43,268 nucleotides of DNA from Gammaproteobacteria bacterium (GTDB taxonomy: Bacteria > Pseudomonadota > Gammaproteobacteria > Natronospirales > REEB76). The notes beneath the pieces are model-generated. The model did not search any database. It was not told the DNA's origin and saw only the letters and a list, made by a program, of their open reading frames with translations. Below are positions 15,630-23,878 of the stretch, piece by piece. Every line of letters begins with the position of its first letter. Within the stretch, counting starts at the first letter, position 1. Both the position numbers and the translations under genes were made by a program. The stretch covers positions 1 through 43,268 of the forward strand of contig JAGWOR010000022.1 in NCBI GenBank assembly GCA_028870845.1, written 5' to 3'.

Positions 15630-16913
15630 ATGAGTGATTCCAAACCCGCCACGCTGTTTTCTAACCGCAACTTTAAGCTGCTATTCGGCGGCAGCACAGT
15701 TTCGGCCTTGGGCGATCAATTCACCCTGGTGGCATTGCCCTGGTTGGTATTGAAACTCACCGGCAATCCGGCGGCTTTGGGTTTGGTACTGGCTGCCATG
15801 GCCCTGCCGCGCGCAGCCTTCATGCTCATCGGCGGGGCGGTGGTGGACCGCATGTCGCCGCGGCGGGTGTTGCTCAGCGCACGCGCGGTGAACGCCCTGT
15901 GTGTGGCAATTCTGGCGGTGTTGGTGCTCAGCGGCGGCGTCCATATGTGGCTGGTGTATGTGCTGGCGCTCAGCATTGGCGTGTCTACCGCCTTCGCCTA
16001 CCCGGCGGGCTCGGCGATCCTGCCGCAGCTGGTGGAACCCGGTCAGCTGCGTGGCGCGAATTCCCTGTTCATGGGCATGCGCCAGCTCACCATGGTCGCC
16101 GGCCCGGTGCTCGCGGGTGTGGTCATCAGCCTGGGCGCGGGCGGACAGCATGCGCTGGCCGATGCCCGCGGCATGGGCCTGGCCTTTAGCATGGATGCAA
16201 TCAGCTTCCTGTTTTCGCTGGCTTCGCTGGCAATGGTGCGCATCCACAGCGACCGGCATCCGCCACGGCCCGTGGGCGGCCTGCTGGCGAACGTGGCGGC
16301 GGGCATACGGAACGTCTGGTCCGACCTGCCACTGCGTGCCTTCATACTGTATGCCGCCGTGGTTTCGGTGTTCGTGGGCGGGCCCATCCAAGTGGGACTG
16401 CCGGTGCTGGCTGACACACGCCTGGATCTGGGTGCCGCATCCCTCGGAATTCTCATGACCGCCAATGCCAGCGGCATCTTCGTTGGCAGCTTCCTTTCCG
16501 GTGTCGGTACCCGGCTGGCGCACGGCCGTCTGGGGTTGATGGTGCTGTGCATCGACAGCATCGCCGGACTGACGCTGGCGGCACTCACCCTGGTGCATTC
16601 GACGCTTACCGGCGCCGTACTGCTGGCCTGCGTAGGACTGCTCTCAGGCAGCATGCAAATCGCCATGTACACCTGGATACAACAGCGGGTGCCCCAGGAA
16701 ATGCTGGGGCGTACCATGAGCGTTCTGCTGTTCACTTTCATGGGCCTGGGACCGGTATCGGCGGCTATCGCCGGCGGCCTGCTGAAGCTGATCTCGCTGA
16801 CCGCACTGTTCGCCGGGGCCGGTTTTACCCTAACGCTGATTGCACTTGCCTGCATGAACAGCCGGCAATTGCGCAATATCGGCGCCACCCAGCCGCTTGC
16901 CAACAGCACTTAA
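15630..16913 (+). CDS. MFS transporter, EntS/MFS_3-type exporter family
   Basis: A 427-aa integral membrane protein with about twelve hydrophobic segments. The N-terminal phrase NRNFKLLFGGSTVSALGDQF and the loop 2-3 motif GGAVVDRMSPRRVLL are typical of the MFS group that includes the enterobactin exporter EntS and macrolide-efflux-like proteins. The likely role is efflux by proton antiport; the substrate is unknown. It lies 44 bp after speA on the same strand, so co-transcription is possible, but a polyamine role would be speculation. Confidence 0.9.
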   Translation: MSDSKPATLFSNRNFKLLFGGSTVSALGDQFTLVALPWLVLKLTGNPAALGLVLAAMALPRAAFMLIGGAVVDRMSPRRVLLSARAVNALCVAILAVLVLSGGVHMWLVYVLALSIGVSTAFAYPAGSAILPQLVEPGQLRGANSLFMGMRQLTMVAGPVLAGVVISLGAGGQHALADARGMGLAFSMDAISFLFSLASLAMVRIHSDRHPPRPVGGLLANVAAGIRNVWSDLPLRAFILYAAVVSVFVGGPIQVGLPVLADTRLDLGAASLGILMTANASGIFVGSFLSGVGTRLAHGRLGLMVLCIDSIAGLTLAALTLVHSTLTGAVLLACVGLLSGSMQIAMYTWIQQRVPQEMLGRTMSVLLFTFMGLGPVSAAIAGGLLKLISLTALFAGAGFTLTLIALACMNSRQLRNIGATQPLANST

Positions 16914-16965
16914 AAACAAGATCAATCTTTGAGGCATCCCCAGGCGGCAGAAGGGACAGACGACA

Positions 16966-17850
16966 GTGACAGCATATTCCAAGGTGGGTTTCATCGGGCT
17001 GGGTTCCATGGGTTATCCCATGGCGCTCAACCTGCATAAGGCCGGTTTGCTTGCCGGAGTCTACAACCGCACACATTCCAAAGCCGTGGAATTTTCAAAA
17101 CAAACCGGCTGCCCGGCGGCCGATAGTATCGAAACCCTGGCGAGCCGGTGCGATGCCGTCGTGGTGTGCGTGTCCGCCGATCAGGATGTTCTGGACGTGG
17201 CAGCAAAACTCGCGGGATCCCTTACACCACACGCCCTGGTAATCGATTGTTCAACGGTCAGTGCCGAAACCGCGCGCACGGCAGCGCAAAGTCTGGCCGC
17301 CAATTCAATCGATTTCCTCGACTGTCCGGTATCCGGCGGCACCGAAGGCGCCAGGCAAGGCACACTGGCCATCATGTGCGGCGGTGAGCCACACACATTT
17401 GATCACGCCCTGCCGATCCTGAACGCCATGGGCAAACGTGTGGTGCTGATGGGGCCGGTGGGCTCCGGCCAGGCCACCAAGGCGGTGAACCAGATCGCGG
17501 TGGCCGGAATCGCCCAGGCAGTCAGCGAGGCGCTGGCTTTCGCGGAGGCGGAACAGCTGCCGCTGGACAAGGTCATCGACGTGGTGGGCAGCGGTGCCGC
17601 CGGCTCCTGGTTCATGAGCCACCGTGGTCCCGGCATGGCCGCAGGCCGCTACCCGTTGGGCTTCAAAGTGGCGTTGCATCAAAAGGATCTTAAAATCGTA
17701 CGGCAGATGGCCGCAGCCCACGGGGTGCAGCTGCCGCTGGTGGAGATGACCCTGTTGCACCACCAGCGCTTGGTGGACAGCGGCCATGGCGACGAGGACA
17801 TTTCGGCCCTGCACCGCCTGAAACGCAAGCTGTTCAATCCCAGGGACTGA
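16966..17850 (+). CDS. 3-hydroxyisobutyrate dehydrogenase-family NAD(P) oxidoreductase
   Basis: A 294-aa beta-hydroxyacid dehydrogenase. It has the Rossmann motif VGFIGLGSMGYPMA (GLGSMG at 11-16), the substrate-binding DCPVSGGTEGA (Ser123-Gly-Gly) and the catalytic lysine Lys172 in GSGQATKAVNQ. The family includes 3-hydroxyisobutyrate dehydrogenase, tartronate-semialdehyde reductase, and succinic-semialdehyde or glyoxylate reductases. Neither the sequence nor the neighbourhood (no valine- or glycolate-pathway genes) settles the substrate. The start is a GTG at 16966, preceded by a purine-rich stretch (GGCAGAAGGGA). Confidence 0.92.
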   Translation: MTAYSKVGFIGLGSMGYPMALNLHKAGLLAGVYNRTHSKAVEFSKQTGCPAADSIETLASRCDAVVVCVSADQDVLDVAAKLAGSLTPHALVIDCSTVSAETARTAAQSLAANSIDFLDCPVSGGTEGARQGTLAIMCGGEPHTFDHALPILNAMGKRVVLMGPVGSGQATKAVNQIAVAGIAQAVSEALAFAEAEQLPLDKVIDVVGSGAAGSWFMSHRGPGMAAGRYPLGFKVALHQKDLKIVRQMAAAHGVQLPLVEMTLLHHQRLVDSGHGDEDISALHRLKRKLFNPRD

Positions 17851-17888
17851 AGCCGCCCTCCCCAAGCCGGAGATGTCATGCGACACTG

Positions 17889-18965
17889 ATGGGCATGGCC
17901 AGGCTCCAACGCACCCAGGCAGCGCAGGATGACTTTTTCCTGCCGGATTTCTGTTCCGGTCCGGTGGTGCTGGTGGTGGTGCTGATTGCCGAATTGGTGG
18001 CCTTTCTGCTGGTAATCGCCCGCCACCTTCCCGGTGAAGGCATCACACTGTGGCTGGATCTGGCGCGTCTTTCCCTGTTCCTGCAATGGATCGGCCTGAC
18101 CAGCGCCGGAGTCCTGTGCGCCACACGCGGGCTGTTGGCGCGCATACCCCTGCGGCGGGCGGTGTTTACCAGTTTCATATTGCTGCTCGCCACCACCGGC
18201 GTACTCAGCGAGATCGCCTACCGGCTTGCCAGTTATACCGGCATCGGCCAGGCCTTCATACCCCTCGAGCATGGCGGGTTTCTGCTGCGTAATCTGCTGA
18301 TTTGCGCAATCGTCAGTCTCCTGCTGCTGCGCTACTTTTACGTGCAATATCAGTGGAAACTCAATGTGCAGCGGGAGGCACGTGCCCGCATTGAAGCGCT
18401 GCAAGCACGCATCCACCCGCATTTTCTGTTCAACAGCATCAACACCATCGCGGCGCTGATCCGCAGCAACCCGGAAGTGGCGGAACACACCATCATGGAC
18501 CTGGCCGATTTGTTTCGCGCCAGCCTCAAAAAAACCAGCCCGATGGTGACGCTCGCCGAAGAAATTTCCATGGCGCAGCAATACCAGCATATTGAGGAAC
18601 TGCGGCTCGGCGAGCGCCTCAAGGTGACATGGCATACCGACTCGTTGCCATCCGATGCGCATGTCCCGCAGCTGTTGCTGCAGCCGCTGCTGGAAAATGC
18701 CATCTACCACGGGATCGAAACCCAGCCGCAGGGGGGGACCGTCGAAGTCCTGGGTAGCCGCGAAGATGACTCCCTGATGATTGATATCCGCAATCCCTTA
18801 CCGCCCGGAAGCGCACCACAGCGCCAGGGCAACCAGATGGCCATGGAGAACGTCCATCAGCGCCTGATGCTCGCCTGGCCCGGACGTGCCAGTCTTAAGG
18901 TCGATAAAAGCGGCGGCTTTTACCGTGTGTGCGTACGTTTCCCATACGATAAACTCACCTCATGA
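17889..18965 (+). CDS. algZ: LytS/AlgZ-type sensor histidine kinase
   Basis: A 358-aa membrane kinase. Four to five hydrophobic segments in residues ~24-150 form the sensor. The His_kinase domain has IHPHFLFNSINTIAALI, with the phosphoacceptor expected at His178 of PHFLFN, followed by an atypical ATPase domain with N-box LLLQPLLENAIYHGI (Asn270). This is the kinase class paired with LytTR regulators. Gene order algZ-algR-hemC-hemD matches Pseudomonas aeruginosa, where AlgZ/FimS controls twitching motility and virulence with AlgR. The stop overlaps algR as ATGA. The start (17889) has no strong ribosome site; a second ATG lies six bases on. Confidence 0.9.
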   Translation: MGMARLQRTQAAQDDFFLPDFCSGPVVLVVVLIAELVAFLLVIARHLPGEGITLWLDLARLSLFLQWIGLTSAGVLCATRGLLARIPLRRAVFTSFILLLATTGVLSEIAYRLASYTGIGQAFIPLEHGGFLLRNLLICAIVSLLLLRYFYVQYQWKLNVQREARARIEALQARIHPHFLFNSINTIAALIRSNPEVAEHTIMDLADLFRASLKKTSPMVTLAEEISMAQQYQHIEELRLGERLKVTWHTDSLPSDAHVPQLLLQPLLENAIYHGIETQPQGGTVEVLGSREDDSLMIDIRNPLPPGSAPQRQGNQMAMENVHQRLMLAWPGRASLKVDKSGGFYRVCVRFPYDKLTS

Positions 18966-19696
18966 AAGTCCTGGTAGTTGACGACGAACTGCCGGCGCGA
19001 GTACGCCTGAAAACCCTGCTGGCCGAAATCCCGGATTGCGAAGTCGTGGGAGAAGCCGGCAACGGCCGTGAAGCGCTGCAACTGTGGGAATCAAAACAGC
19101 CTGACGTGCTGCTGCTGGATATCCGCATGCCGGTGATGGACGGACTGGAAACCGCCCGCCATCTGGCGGGTCTGGAAAATCCGCCGGCGGTGGTATTTAC
19201 CACCGCCTATGATGAATTCGCGGTGGAAGCCTTTAAAACCCGGGCCATCGCCTATCTGCTGAAGCCCGTGCGCCAGGCGCAACTGGCCGCAGCGCTCGAT
19301 AACGCCGGCCGGCTCAACCGCGTGCAGATAAGCCAGTTATCGGACCAGGTGGTGCAAACCGCCCGGCATCATATTTGCGCACGCCTGCGCGACAAACTGC
19401 AGGTGGTGCCGGTAGACACCATTCAGTGTTTTATCGCCGATCAGAAATACGTGACTGTGTGCCACAGCCAGGGCGAACTGCTGATCGACGAGGCTCTCAA
19501 GGATCTGGAAACTGAATTTTCCGAACGTTTCATCCGCGTGCACCGTAACGCCCTGGTTGCGCTGACTTTTGTGCGCAGCCTGGAAAAGAGCGAAGACGGG
19601 CGATTTCTGATCCACCTGCAGAACCATGCCGAACCGGTGGAAGTCAGCCGGCGCATGGTGGCAGAGGTGCGTGCACGCCTGCGCAATGCCCGTTAA
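18962..19696 (+). CDS. algR: LytTR-type response regulator AlgR
   Basis: A 244-aa regulator: an N-terminal receiver domain (acidic pair VVDDE, phosphoacceptor Asp53 in LLLDIRMP, conserved Thr in VVFTTAYD and Lys in YLLKPV) and a C-terminal LytTR DNA-binding domain (~140-240) with YVTVCHSQGELLIDEALKDL and FIRVHRNALVAL. LytTR proteins bind direct repeats upstream of their targets. It is coupled to the kinase gene by a 4-bp overlap and followed 48 bp later by hemC, as in pseudomonads. Its target genes cannot be inferred from this window. Confidence 0.95.
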   Translation: MKVLVVDDELPARVRLKTLLAEIPDCEVVGEAGNGREALQLWESKQPDVLLLDIRMPVMDGLETARHLAGLENPPAVVFTTAYDEFAVEAFKTRAIAYLLKPVRQAQLAAALDNAGRLNRVQISQLSDQVVQTARHHICARLRDKLQVVPVDTIQCFIADQKYVTVCHSQGELLIDEALKDLETEFSERFIRVHRNALVALTFVRSLEKSEDGRFLIHLQNHAEPVEVSRRMVAEVRARLRNAR

Positions 19697-19720
19697 ACCA
19701 GCGCATGTTCCTGATACGAT
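19693..19720 (+). promoter_or_regulatory. Weak candidate sigma70 promoter for hemC
   Basis: TTAAAC (19693) and TACGAT (19715) are spaced by 16 bp, starting at the algR stop codon and ending 24 bp before the hemC start. Each hexamer matches the consensus only in part. It would allow hem expression independent of algZR. Confidence 0.25.
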
Positions 19721-19744
19721 TAGCACCCATTTGTCCGCACATTC

Positions 19745-20674
19745 ATGAACCTTAAACCTCTCCGTATCGCCACGCGTGGCAGCGAACTGGCGCTCTGGCA
19801 GGCACGGCATGTAGCCTCACGACTGCAGAGCCTGGCGGTGGGGCGCAGCATCGAGCTGCTGCCGCTCACCACCCAGGGCGACCGCAACCTGCAGGATTCC
19901 CTGGCAGGTGCCGGCGGCAAGGGTCTGTTCGTGAAGGAACTGGAAGTCGCGCTGGCCGAGGGCCGCGCCGACCTGGCGGTGCACTCCATGAAAGACGTGC
20001 CTGCCGCGGTACCGCTGGAATTCGTCATCGTGGCGGTGCTGGAACGGGAGGATCCACGGGATGCATTCGTGGCCACCCGCTGGCGCTCGCTGGACGAGCT
20101 GCCTCCCGGGTCTCGCGTCGGCAGTTCCAGCCTGCGCCGGCAGTGCCAGCTGCGGCTGCACCGGCAGGACCTCCACATCCTGCCATTGCGCGGCAACCTG
20201 GAAACCCGCCTCAGGAAGCTGGATCAGGGGGATTATGAAGCCGTGATCCTGGCGGTCGCGGGATTGAAGCGGCTGCAACTTGCGCACAAAATTACCGCGG
20301 TGCTGGACGTACAGCTGAGCCTGCCAGCCATCGCCCAAGGCACGGTGGGCATCGAGTGCCGCGCCGGGGATCAGGAGACCTGCCGCTTGCTTGCACAACT
20401 CAATCACGCCCCCAGCTGGCAGCGCACCATTGCGGAACGCGCCCTGAATCACGGCTTGTCCGGAAGCTGCACCCTGCCGGTGGCGGGTTATGCGGAACTG
20501 CAGGGGGAATCCCTGTGGTTGCGCGGCCGTGTGGGTTTGCCGGACGGCAGCCGGGTGGTGGATGGTGAAATCCGTGGGTCGGTTCTGGAAGCCGAGGCCC
20601 TCGGCAGGCAGCTGGCAGCCGATATGCTGAAGCGCGGCGCCGCCGATATTCTGCGTCAGGTCGCGGGTTCCTGA
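19745..20674 (+). CDS. hemC: Porphobilinogen deaminase (hydroxymethylbilane synthase)
   Basis: HemC joins four porphobilinogen molecules into the linear tetrapyrrole preuroporphyrinogen. The 309-aa protein has the N-terminal IATRGSELALWQARHV, catalytic Asp84 in VHSMKDVP, the arginine cluster VGSSSLRRQCQL, and the dipyrromethane cofactor cysteine at 242 in LSGSCTLPVAGYAE (same number as in E. coli). It is followed by hemD with 2 bp between stop and start, so the unstable product can pass to the next enzyme made from the same message. Confidence 0.98.
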   Translation: MNLKPLRIATRGSELALWQARHVASRLQSLAVGRSIELLPLTTQGDRNLQDSLAGAGGKGLFVKELEVALAEGRADLAVHSMKDVPAAVPLEFVIVAVLEREDPRDAFVATRWRSLDELPPGSRVGSSSLRRQCQLRLHRQDLHILPLRGNLETRLRKLDQGDYEAVILAVAGLKRLQLAHKITAVLDVQLSLPAIAQGTVGIECRAGDQETCRLLAQLNHAPSWQRTIAERALNHGLSGSCTLPVAGYAELQGESLWLRGRVGLPDGSRVVDGEIRGSVLEAEALGRQLAADMLKRGAADILRQVAGS

Positions 20675-20676
20675 CC

Positions 20677-21498
20677 GTGGCTGCCCCACAACCCCTGAAA
20701 GGGGCCGGTATCGTCATCACCCGCCCCATGCACCAGGGCGAAAGCCTCAGGGTCCGCCTGGAAACCAAAGGTGCGGAAGTGCTGCATTTCCCCACCATCG
20801 AAATCCAGCCAGTGGCGAATACCGCCAGCCTGGAAGCTTGCTTTAAACGCCTCGACCGCTACCAATACATGATTTTCATCAGCCCGAATGCGGTGGACTA
20901 TGCTGCTGATTACCTGGATTTCCGTGGCCTGCCGCCGAAGCTCAAACTGGCTGCCATCGGCCCTGGCACCGCCAGGGCGCTGCTTGCGCACGGTCGCAAA
21001 CCGGACATGCTGCCGCGGGATGGCGCCAACAGCGAGGCCTTGCTGAAACTCAAGGCATTGAATGCGGTAAACAACAAAAGCGTCCTGATCGTGCGCGGGC
21101 AGGGGGGGCGGGAGTTTCTGGCCGAAACCCTGGAGGAACGCGGTGCTGATGTGGACTACGCCGAGGTTTATCGGCGCAACGTCCCCCGGCTTGATCACGG
21201 CGAGTTGAGCCGCTGGTTACGTAACGCCAAAGTCGATGCCATCATCGTGACCAGCCGGGAATCGCTGCTTAACCTGGATCGAATGCTGAGTCCCGGGCTC
21301 ACGCCGTATCTGCGCTCGGCACAGCTTTTGGTATCCAGCGCCCAGGTGATTAAACTGGCTTCGGCCCTGGGTATCCGCCGCCGCCCGGTAGTCGCCGCCG
21401 ACGCCAGCGAACGCGCGCTGGTACTGGCCTTGACGCAATGGTGGCGGCGCCAGGGACGAGAGCAACGCAGACACCGGAGAGAACATGAACGCGCATGA
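20677..21498 (+). CDS. hemD: Uroporphyrinogen-III synthase
   Basis: HemD closes and inverts ring D of preuroporphyrinogen to give uroporphyrinogen III. The family has low sequence conservation, but the 273-aa protein shows the expected phrases: IVITRPMHQGESL at the start, YMIFISPNAVDYA (residues ~66-78), AAIGPGTARAL, VLIVRGQGGREFLAETLEERGA and DAIIVTSRESLLNL. The start is a GTG 2 bp after the hemC stop. The 3' end overlaps hemX by 14 bp. The last ~15 residues (RRQGREQRRHRREHERA) are strikingly basic. Confidence 0.95.
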   Translation: MAAPQPLKGAGIVITRPMHQGESLRVRLETKGAEVLHFPTIEIQPVANTASLEACFKRLDRYQYMIFISPNAVDYAADYLDFRGLPPKLKLAAIGPGTARALLAHGRKPDMLPRDGANSEALLKLKALNAVNNKSVLIVRGQGGREFLAETLEERGADVDYAEVYRRNVPRLDHGELSRWLRNAKVDAIIVTSRESLLNLDRMLSPGLTPYLRSAQLLVSSAQVIKLASALGIRRRPVVAADASERALVLALTQWWRRQGREQRRHRREHERA

Positions 21499-22561
21499 AC
21501 CCACTGACTCCCCGGGGGCGGGACAAAACCGCCGGCAAGACAGCCTTCCGGGCAACGATCGTCATCCCCACTGGAGCGGGATGCTGGCGTTAGTTGTGGC
21601 AGTACTGGCCCTGGCTTTGGTGATCGCCGGCTGGGTCAACTTCGAACGCGTGCAGCACAGACTGACCGAATCCCTAAATTCCAGCCTGCAACAACAGACC
21701 AAAGAGCTGGACGTACTGGCGCAGGCGGCAGCCACACGCAGCGAACTGAACAAAGACATGGCCGCCAGCCAACAATCCCTCAAAGACCTTAGCGACCGTT
21801 TGGACAGCATGCAGGCGACATTAACCGACCTGCGCCGCCGTTCGGAGCAGGGCCGTGACGCCTGGATCAAAGCCGAAGCCGCCAGCCTGCTGATGGCAGC
21901 CAATGAACAAGTGGAGCTGAACGCCGATCCGGGCATGGCGATCAAGGCCTTGGCTGCCGCAGATGATCGACTGAAACTTTTGTCGGAACCGCAGCTGATT
22001 CCTGTGCGTCAGCTGATAGCCCGAGAACAGGCCGCCTTGCGAACTGTACCAGAGGTGGATATCACCGGCATGTCCGCAACCCTTAGCAGTCTGAGCGAAA
22101 GCGTGCCGCACTGGCCGCTGCGGCGCACGGTACCGGAGCGATACGAACCCGGTCAGCACGGTAGTACACCACAACCAGCTCAAACCCTGTGGCAGCGTTT
22201 TAAATCCGGCTTCGAGTCCATAGTCAAGGATATCTTCACTATTCACCACCTGCAGAAAAACATCGAGCCTCTGCTGGAACCCCGCCAGGAGTATTTTCTG
22301 CGGCAAAACCTGCAATTGCGGCTGGCGGCAGCCCGCGCGGCCCTGCTGGAACGTGACAATGACGCATTCCAAAACAGCGCCAAGCTGGCATTCCAGTGGC
22401 TGCAGGATTATTTCGACACCCGGGACAGCGGCGTGAAAGCCGCCATACAGTCATTGGCCAAAATGCAGCAGCAGCAAATCAACCCCAAATTGCCGGACAT
22501 TTCCGCTTCCCTGAGGCTATTGCGGGAAACCGAACCCGGCGGCCGCAATAAGGCGCCATGA
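21485..22561 (+). CDS. hemX: HemX-like inner-membrane protein
   Basis: A 358-aa protein of the HemX family (often mis-annotated as uroporphyrin-III C-methyltransferase, although it lacks a SAM-binding domain). A Pro/Gly-rich cytoplasmic tail precedes one membrane helix (MLALVVAVLALALVIAGWV, about residues 33-51), then a long periplasmic coiled coil (~55-135) and a helical C-terminal domain. It is thought to act with HemY as accessory to heme synthesis, without a proven reaction. It overlaps hemD by 14 bp and hemY by 4 bp (ATGA), so hemD-hemX-hemY is clearly one translational unit. Confidence 0.92.
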   Translation: MNAHEPTDSPGAGQNRRQDSLPGNDRHPHWSGMLALVVAVLALALVIAGWVNFERVQHRLTESLNSSLQQQTKELDVLAQAAATRSELNKDMAASQQSLKDLSDRLDSMQATLTDLRRRSEQGRDAWIKAEAASLLMAANEQVELNADPGMAIKALAAADDRLKLLSEPQLIPVRQLIAREQAALRTVPEVDITGMSATLSSLSESVPHWPLRRTVPERYEPGQHGSTPQPAQTLWQRFKSGFESIVKDIFTIHHLQKNIEPLLEPRQEYFLRQNLQLRLAAARAALLERDNDAFQNSAKLAFQWLQDYFDTRDSGVKAAIQSLAKMQQQQINPKLPDISASLRLLRETEPGGRNKAP

Positions 22562-23793
22562 AATACGCCTTCTATCTGTTGTTGGCATTACTGACGGCTG
22601 TCATCGTTGCCGGGGCCCTGAACGTGGACAACGGCTATGCATTGCTGGCCTGGCACCATACCAGCGTGGAGATGTCGCTGGGTACGCTTGCGGCGTTGAT
22701 ACTGCTGGTGTTTTTCAGCCTTTACCTGCTCACCACCCTGGTGGTGAAGTTATGGACCTTCCCGCAACGCCTGCGTGCGGCCATGGAACGGCGGCGTGAA
22801 CTGCGGGCGCGGCGCTCTTCCATTCGTGGGCTCATTGATCTGGCAGAGGGGCGATGGAGCGACAGTGAACGCCACTTGATGCGCCATGCCGCCGACAGCA
22901 AGGTACCATTGATCACCTTCATCGCCGCCGCGCGTGCCGCGCAAATGCAGGGTGCGCATGAGCGCCGCGACCAATACTTGCGACGTGCCTATGAACAGGT
23001 TCCGGCTGCGCATCTGGCAGTGCTGCTCACCCAGGCGGAGTTGCAGATTGCTCACCGCCAGTATGAACAGGCCCTGGCCACGCTGCGGCATCTGCAGGAA
23101 CTAGACCCCAAGCACGCCTATGGCCTGAAACTGCTGTCCAACCTTTACAAAAAACTCGGCGATTGGGCTGCATTGCGGGCCTTGATGCCCAAATTGCGGG
23201 AATTGCACGTCATGCCGCGTGCCCAGATCGACCGGCTGGAAGTGCGTACGGTATGCGCATTGCTGGAAAAGCTGGAGCCGAAATCCGGCAGTGCCCAGGC
23301 AAGCATCCTGTGGAACGACATGCCCAGGCGCTTGCGCAGCGACATGGGCGTGGTGCGCGCCTATGTGCAGGCGCTGGTGAAATTTGGCGAGTTCAAAACC
23401 GCAGAAAGCATCGCCAGGGATGCGCTCAAATCCGACTGGGATGAAGAGCTGGTGGTGCTGTATGGCCAAACACGCGCCGACGATCCGGTACGTCAGCTGG
23501 CGCGCGTGGAAGACTGGCTGACGCAACGGGGTGAAAGCGCGGCCTTACTGCTGACCGCCGGGCGGCTGTGCGTGGTGGCCAAGCTCTGGGGCAAAGCCCG
23601 CAGTTACCTGGAATCCAGCATCGTCCTGGGCGGCCGCCCGGAAGCCTATGAAGAATTGGGCAAACTGCTCAAATCACTGGGTGAGCCGGAACATGCCATG
23701 CAGGCATTCAGCGACGGTCTGGCCCTGTCCCTGGGTGGCACCATCAAAACCTTCAAGCCCGGCAAGCACCGGTTACGGCGCATGCGCGCATAA
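22558..23793 (+). CDS. hemY: HemY-like TPR membrane protein
   Basis: A 411-aa protein of the proteobacterial HemY family, unrelated to the HemY protoporphyrinogen oxidase of Bacillus. Two N-terminal membrane segments (residues ~1-20 and ~40-65) are followed by a basic stretch (RLRAAMERRRELRARRSS) and TPR-like helical repeats to the end (for example HLAVLLTQAELQIAHRQYEQALATL). It probably scaffolds heme-pathway or envelope proteins. It ends the hem block; 85 bp with no clear terminator separate it from the malic enzyme gene. Confidence 0.93.
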   Translation: MKYAFYLLLALLTAVIVAGALNVDNGYALLAWHHTSVEMSLGTLAALILLVFFSLYLLTTLVVKLWTFPQRLRAAMERRRELRARRSSIRGLIDLAEGRWSDSERHLMRHAADSKVPLITFIAAARAAQMQGAHERRDQYLRRAYEQVPAAHLAVLLTQAELQIAHRQYEQALATLRHLQELDPKHAYGLKLLSNLYKKLGDWAALRALMPKLRELHVMPRAQIDRLEVRTVCALLEKLEPKSGSAQASILWNDMPRRLRSDMGVVRAYVQALVKFGEFKTAESIARDALKSDWDEELVVLYGQTRADDPVRQLARVEDWLTQRGESAALLLTAGRLCVVAKLWGKARSYLESSIVLGGRPEAYEELGKLLKSLGEPEHAMQAFSDGLALSLGGTIKTFKPGKHRLRRMRA

Positions 23794-23878
23794 TAGGCAA
23801 CTACATTCCATCCCGTACTGACTAAAACCCAGACATGCAGCGGCCACCGATGTCGCCGCCTGTGCATGTGAAACAGCT

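Noticed and set aside
15681-16909. Long minus-strand frames antisense to the MFS gene
   Set aside because: Composition is low-complexity (Gln/His/Arg or Ser/Arg), with no ribosome site and no homology; shadows of the MFS coding sequence.
17679-18710. 343-codon minus-strand frame over the 3' end of the dehydrogenase gene and algZ
   Set aside because: Runs antisense through two well-supported genes; Gln/Gly-rich shadow.
21485-22561. Uroporphyrin-III C-methyltransferase
   Set aside because: The protein is a membrane-anchored coiled coil without SAM-binding motifs; the enzyme name is a propagated mis-annotation for HemX.
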